Assembly (NCBI GenBank): GCA_021640185.1 | Contig: JAJXDX010000089.1 | Coordinates: 1 to 7,534, forward strand | Direction of reading: 5' to 3' | Length of the DNA: 7,534 nt | DNA from: Oscillospiraceae bacterium | GTDB lineage: Bacteria; Bacillota; Clostridia; Oscillospirales; Acutalibacteraceae | Shown here: piece by piece, positions 6,304-7,534 of the stretch | Layout: each line of letters starts with the position of its first letter | How positions within the stretch are numbered: position 1 is the stretch's first letter | Program-made: the position numbers and the translations under genes | The notes under the pieces: model-generated | What the model saw: the letters and a program-made list of their open reading frames with translations, nothing else | What the model was told of the DNA's origin: nothing | Database searches by the model: none

Positions 6304-7534
6304 TTATTCGGCGACGAGGGTGCGCGCCCATGTGCCGCGGCGCACGAAGATGAAGCCGAGCACGCATTTGATCAGGCAAAGCATCTGGCAGATCAGATAC
6401 AGCGGCAGGATCGGCATCGCCGTGCAGCGGCTGAGCAGCATGGCCGCCGGGACTTGGACGCACCAGACGAAGCAGCTGTCGAACAAAATGGTGATCAGCG
6501 TTTTTCCGCCGGAGCGCAGGGCGAAATAGGCGGCATTGACGAACGCGTCCAGCGGGAACACCAAGGCGGACAGCTGCATCAGCCGGGTGGCGAGCAGACG
6601 CACCTCGTCGGTGGTGTTATAGATCTGTGGGATGAAGATCGCGGCGACGGCATACACCGCGCCGATCGCGATGCTGACGGCGACGGAAAAGGCGATCATC
6701 TTCCGTGAGGAGTCGCGTGCCTCGTCGCACTTGCCCGCGCCGAGCAGCTGCCCGAGCAGAATGCCGATCGCCGCGCCGATGGACTGGAAGCTGACGGCAA
6801 AGACGTTGAAGAACGTCTGCGCGACCGTGTTGGCCGAAACGACGTCCAACCCGCGCACGGAATAGCACTGGTTGAGCGCCGCCATCCCGGCGGCCCACAT
6901 CGTTTCGTTGAGCATCAGGGGCAGGCCGTTGGCGAACACCTGACGCACGAGCGGGGCGGGGATATACAGGCTGCGGTAAGCACCTAGGATGAAGGGGTTC
7001 CTCCGGCTGTGCCGCCGCGTCCACACGGCCACGACCAGCAGCTCCGCAAAGCGGGAGGCCACCGTGGCGATCGCCGCACCGACCGCGCCGAGCCGCGGCG
7101 CGCCCAGATAGCCGAAGATCAGCACGGTGTTCAGCCCGAGGTTGACCGCGACGGCGACAAGGCCCGCCATCATCGGCGGCAGGCTCTGTCCGCTCTCGCG
7201 CAGGGTGCTGGAGTAGCACTGCACCGCCGTGTACGGGATCAGGCCGATCAGGATGATCCGCAGATAATCCCGCGCGCAGGCAAGCGTCGCGGCGCGGTCG
7301 GCCGTGCTGCCCTCTCCCTGCAGATAAAGCGAGATCAGGCTGTCGCCGCAGAAAAAGAACAGCGCGATGCAGCCGCCGGTCAGCAGCAGCGTGAACAGCA
7401 GCTTGAAACGGAACGTGTAGCGCACGCCGTCGTGGTCGCCGCGCCCGTAATACTGCGCGCCCAAGATCCCGGCGCCGGACACCGCACCGAAAATGCAGAG
7501 GTTGAACACGAACACCAGCTGGTTGGCGATCGAC
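6304..7534 (-). CDS. MATE-family efflux transporter, N-terminus cut by the window edge
   Basis: An integral membrane antiporter of the multidrug and toxin extrusion family. Members export cationic drugs or metabolites using a sodium or proton gradient; the substrate here is unknown. The frame stays open to the window edge. Codons before the GTG at 7515 read SIANQL, leading into VFVFNLCIFGAVSGAGILGA, a family-typical segment of the first lobe. The real start is therefore outside, with roughly 40-50 residues missing against the usual length of about 450. About 409 residues are visible, with many hydrophobic helices. NLGLNTVLIFGYLGAPRLGA (125-144 from the GTG), then GAAIATVASRFAELL, is the usual end of the first lobe. 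NGLPLMLNETMWA (196-208) starts the second, and the end (VRRGTWARTLVAE) is short and cytoplasmic. It faces the AP2 gene and has its own terminator, so it is a separate unit from the surface-protein block. Confidence 0.92.
   Translation of the reverse strand, partial: SIANQLVFVFNLCIFGAVSGAGILGAQYYGRGDHDGVRYTFRFKLLFTLLLTGGCIALFFFCGDSLISLYLQGEGSTADRAATLACARDYLRIILIGLIPYTAVQCYSSTLRESGQSLPPMMAGLVAVAVNLGLNTVLIFGYLGAPRLGAVGAAIATVASRFAELLVVAVWTRRHSRRNPFILGAYRSLYIPAPLVRQVFANGLPLMLNETMWAAGMAALNQCYSVRGLDVVSANTVAQTFFNVFAVSFQSIGAAIGILLGQLLGAGKCDEARDSSRKMIAFSVAVSIAIGAVYAVAAIFIPQIYNTTDEVRLLATRLMQLSALVFPLDAFVNAAYFALRSGGKTLITILFDSCFVWCVQVPAAMLLSRCTAMPILPLYLICQMLCLIKCVLGFIFVRRGTWARTLVAE

Overview
The window looks like part of a high-GC Gram-positive chromosome, most likely a gut-type member of the Clostridia (Oscillospirales/Ruminococcaceae-like). 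This is an inference from protein style: SipW/TasA-type secreted proteins, an InlB B-repeat/MucBP surface protein, a PPKTG sortase signal, strong AAGGGGG-type ribosome binding sites and a Firmicutes-type MATE transporter. The genus cannot be fixed from the sequence.

Layout. Positions 5-5486 hold four same-strand genes for exported proteins. They are a TasA/camelysin-like protein (5-691), a 1090-residue multidomain adhesin-like protein (901-4173), a second TasA-like protein (4189-4821) and a small wall-anchored protein with a C-terminal PPKTG sorting signal (4818-5486). The last three are tightly packed: a 15-base gap, then an ATGA overlap. The first is separated from them by 209 bases that contain two back-to-back GC-rich hairpins and no convincing promoter. 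A candidate terminator (5500-5545) closes the block. It is followed, with no room for a promoter, by the ribosome binding site and gene of an AP2-domain protein with two Cys-rich knuckles (5564-6241). On the opposite strand, converging on it, is a MATE-family efflux transporter whose N-terminus lies beyond the right edge (6304-7534). A strong hairpin terminator (6255-6293) sits between the two convergent genes.

How the genes may work together (inference). The two SipW-type proteins resemble fibre subunits of the TasA family. The large protein has many beta-rich adhesin modules but no membrane or sortase anchor, while the smallest protein has the anchor. A plausible model is a surface fibre or adhesive layer in which the small PPKTG protein attaches the assembly to the wall. 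The matching SipW-like signal peptidase is not in the window and may lie to the left.

Most noteworthy details: an AT-rich segment (about 42% GC by hand count, against about 68% in sampled flanks) that splits a His/Cys-rich array inside the adhesin; a five-fold HxHxxxC pattern in that array; a candidate isopeptide triad in the adhesin's last domain; and tandem hairpins after the first subunit gene that could set subunit stoichiometry.
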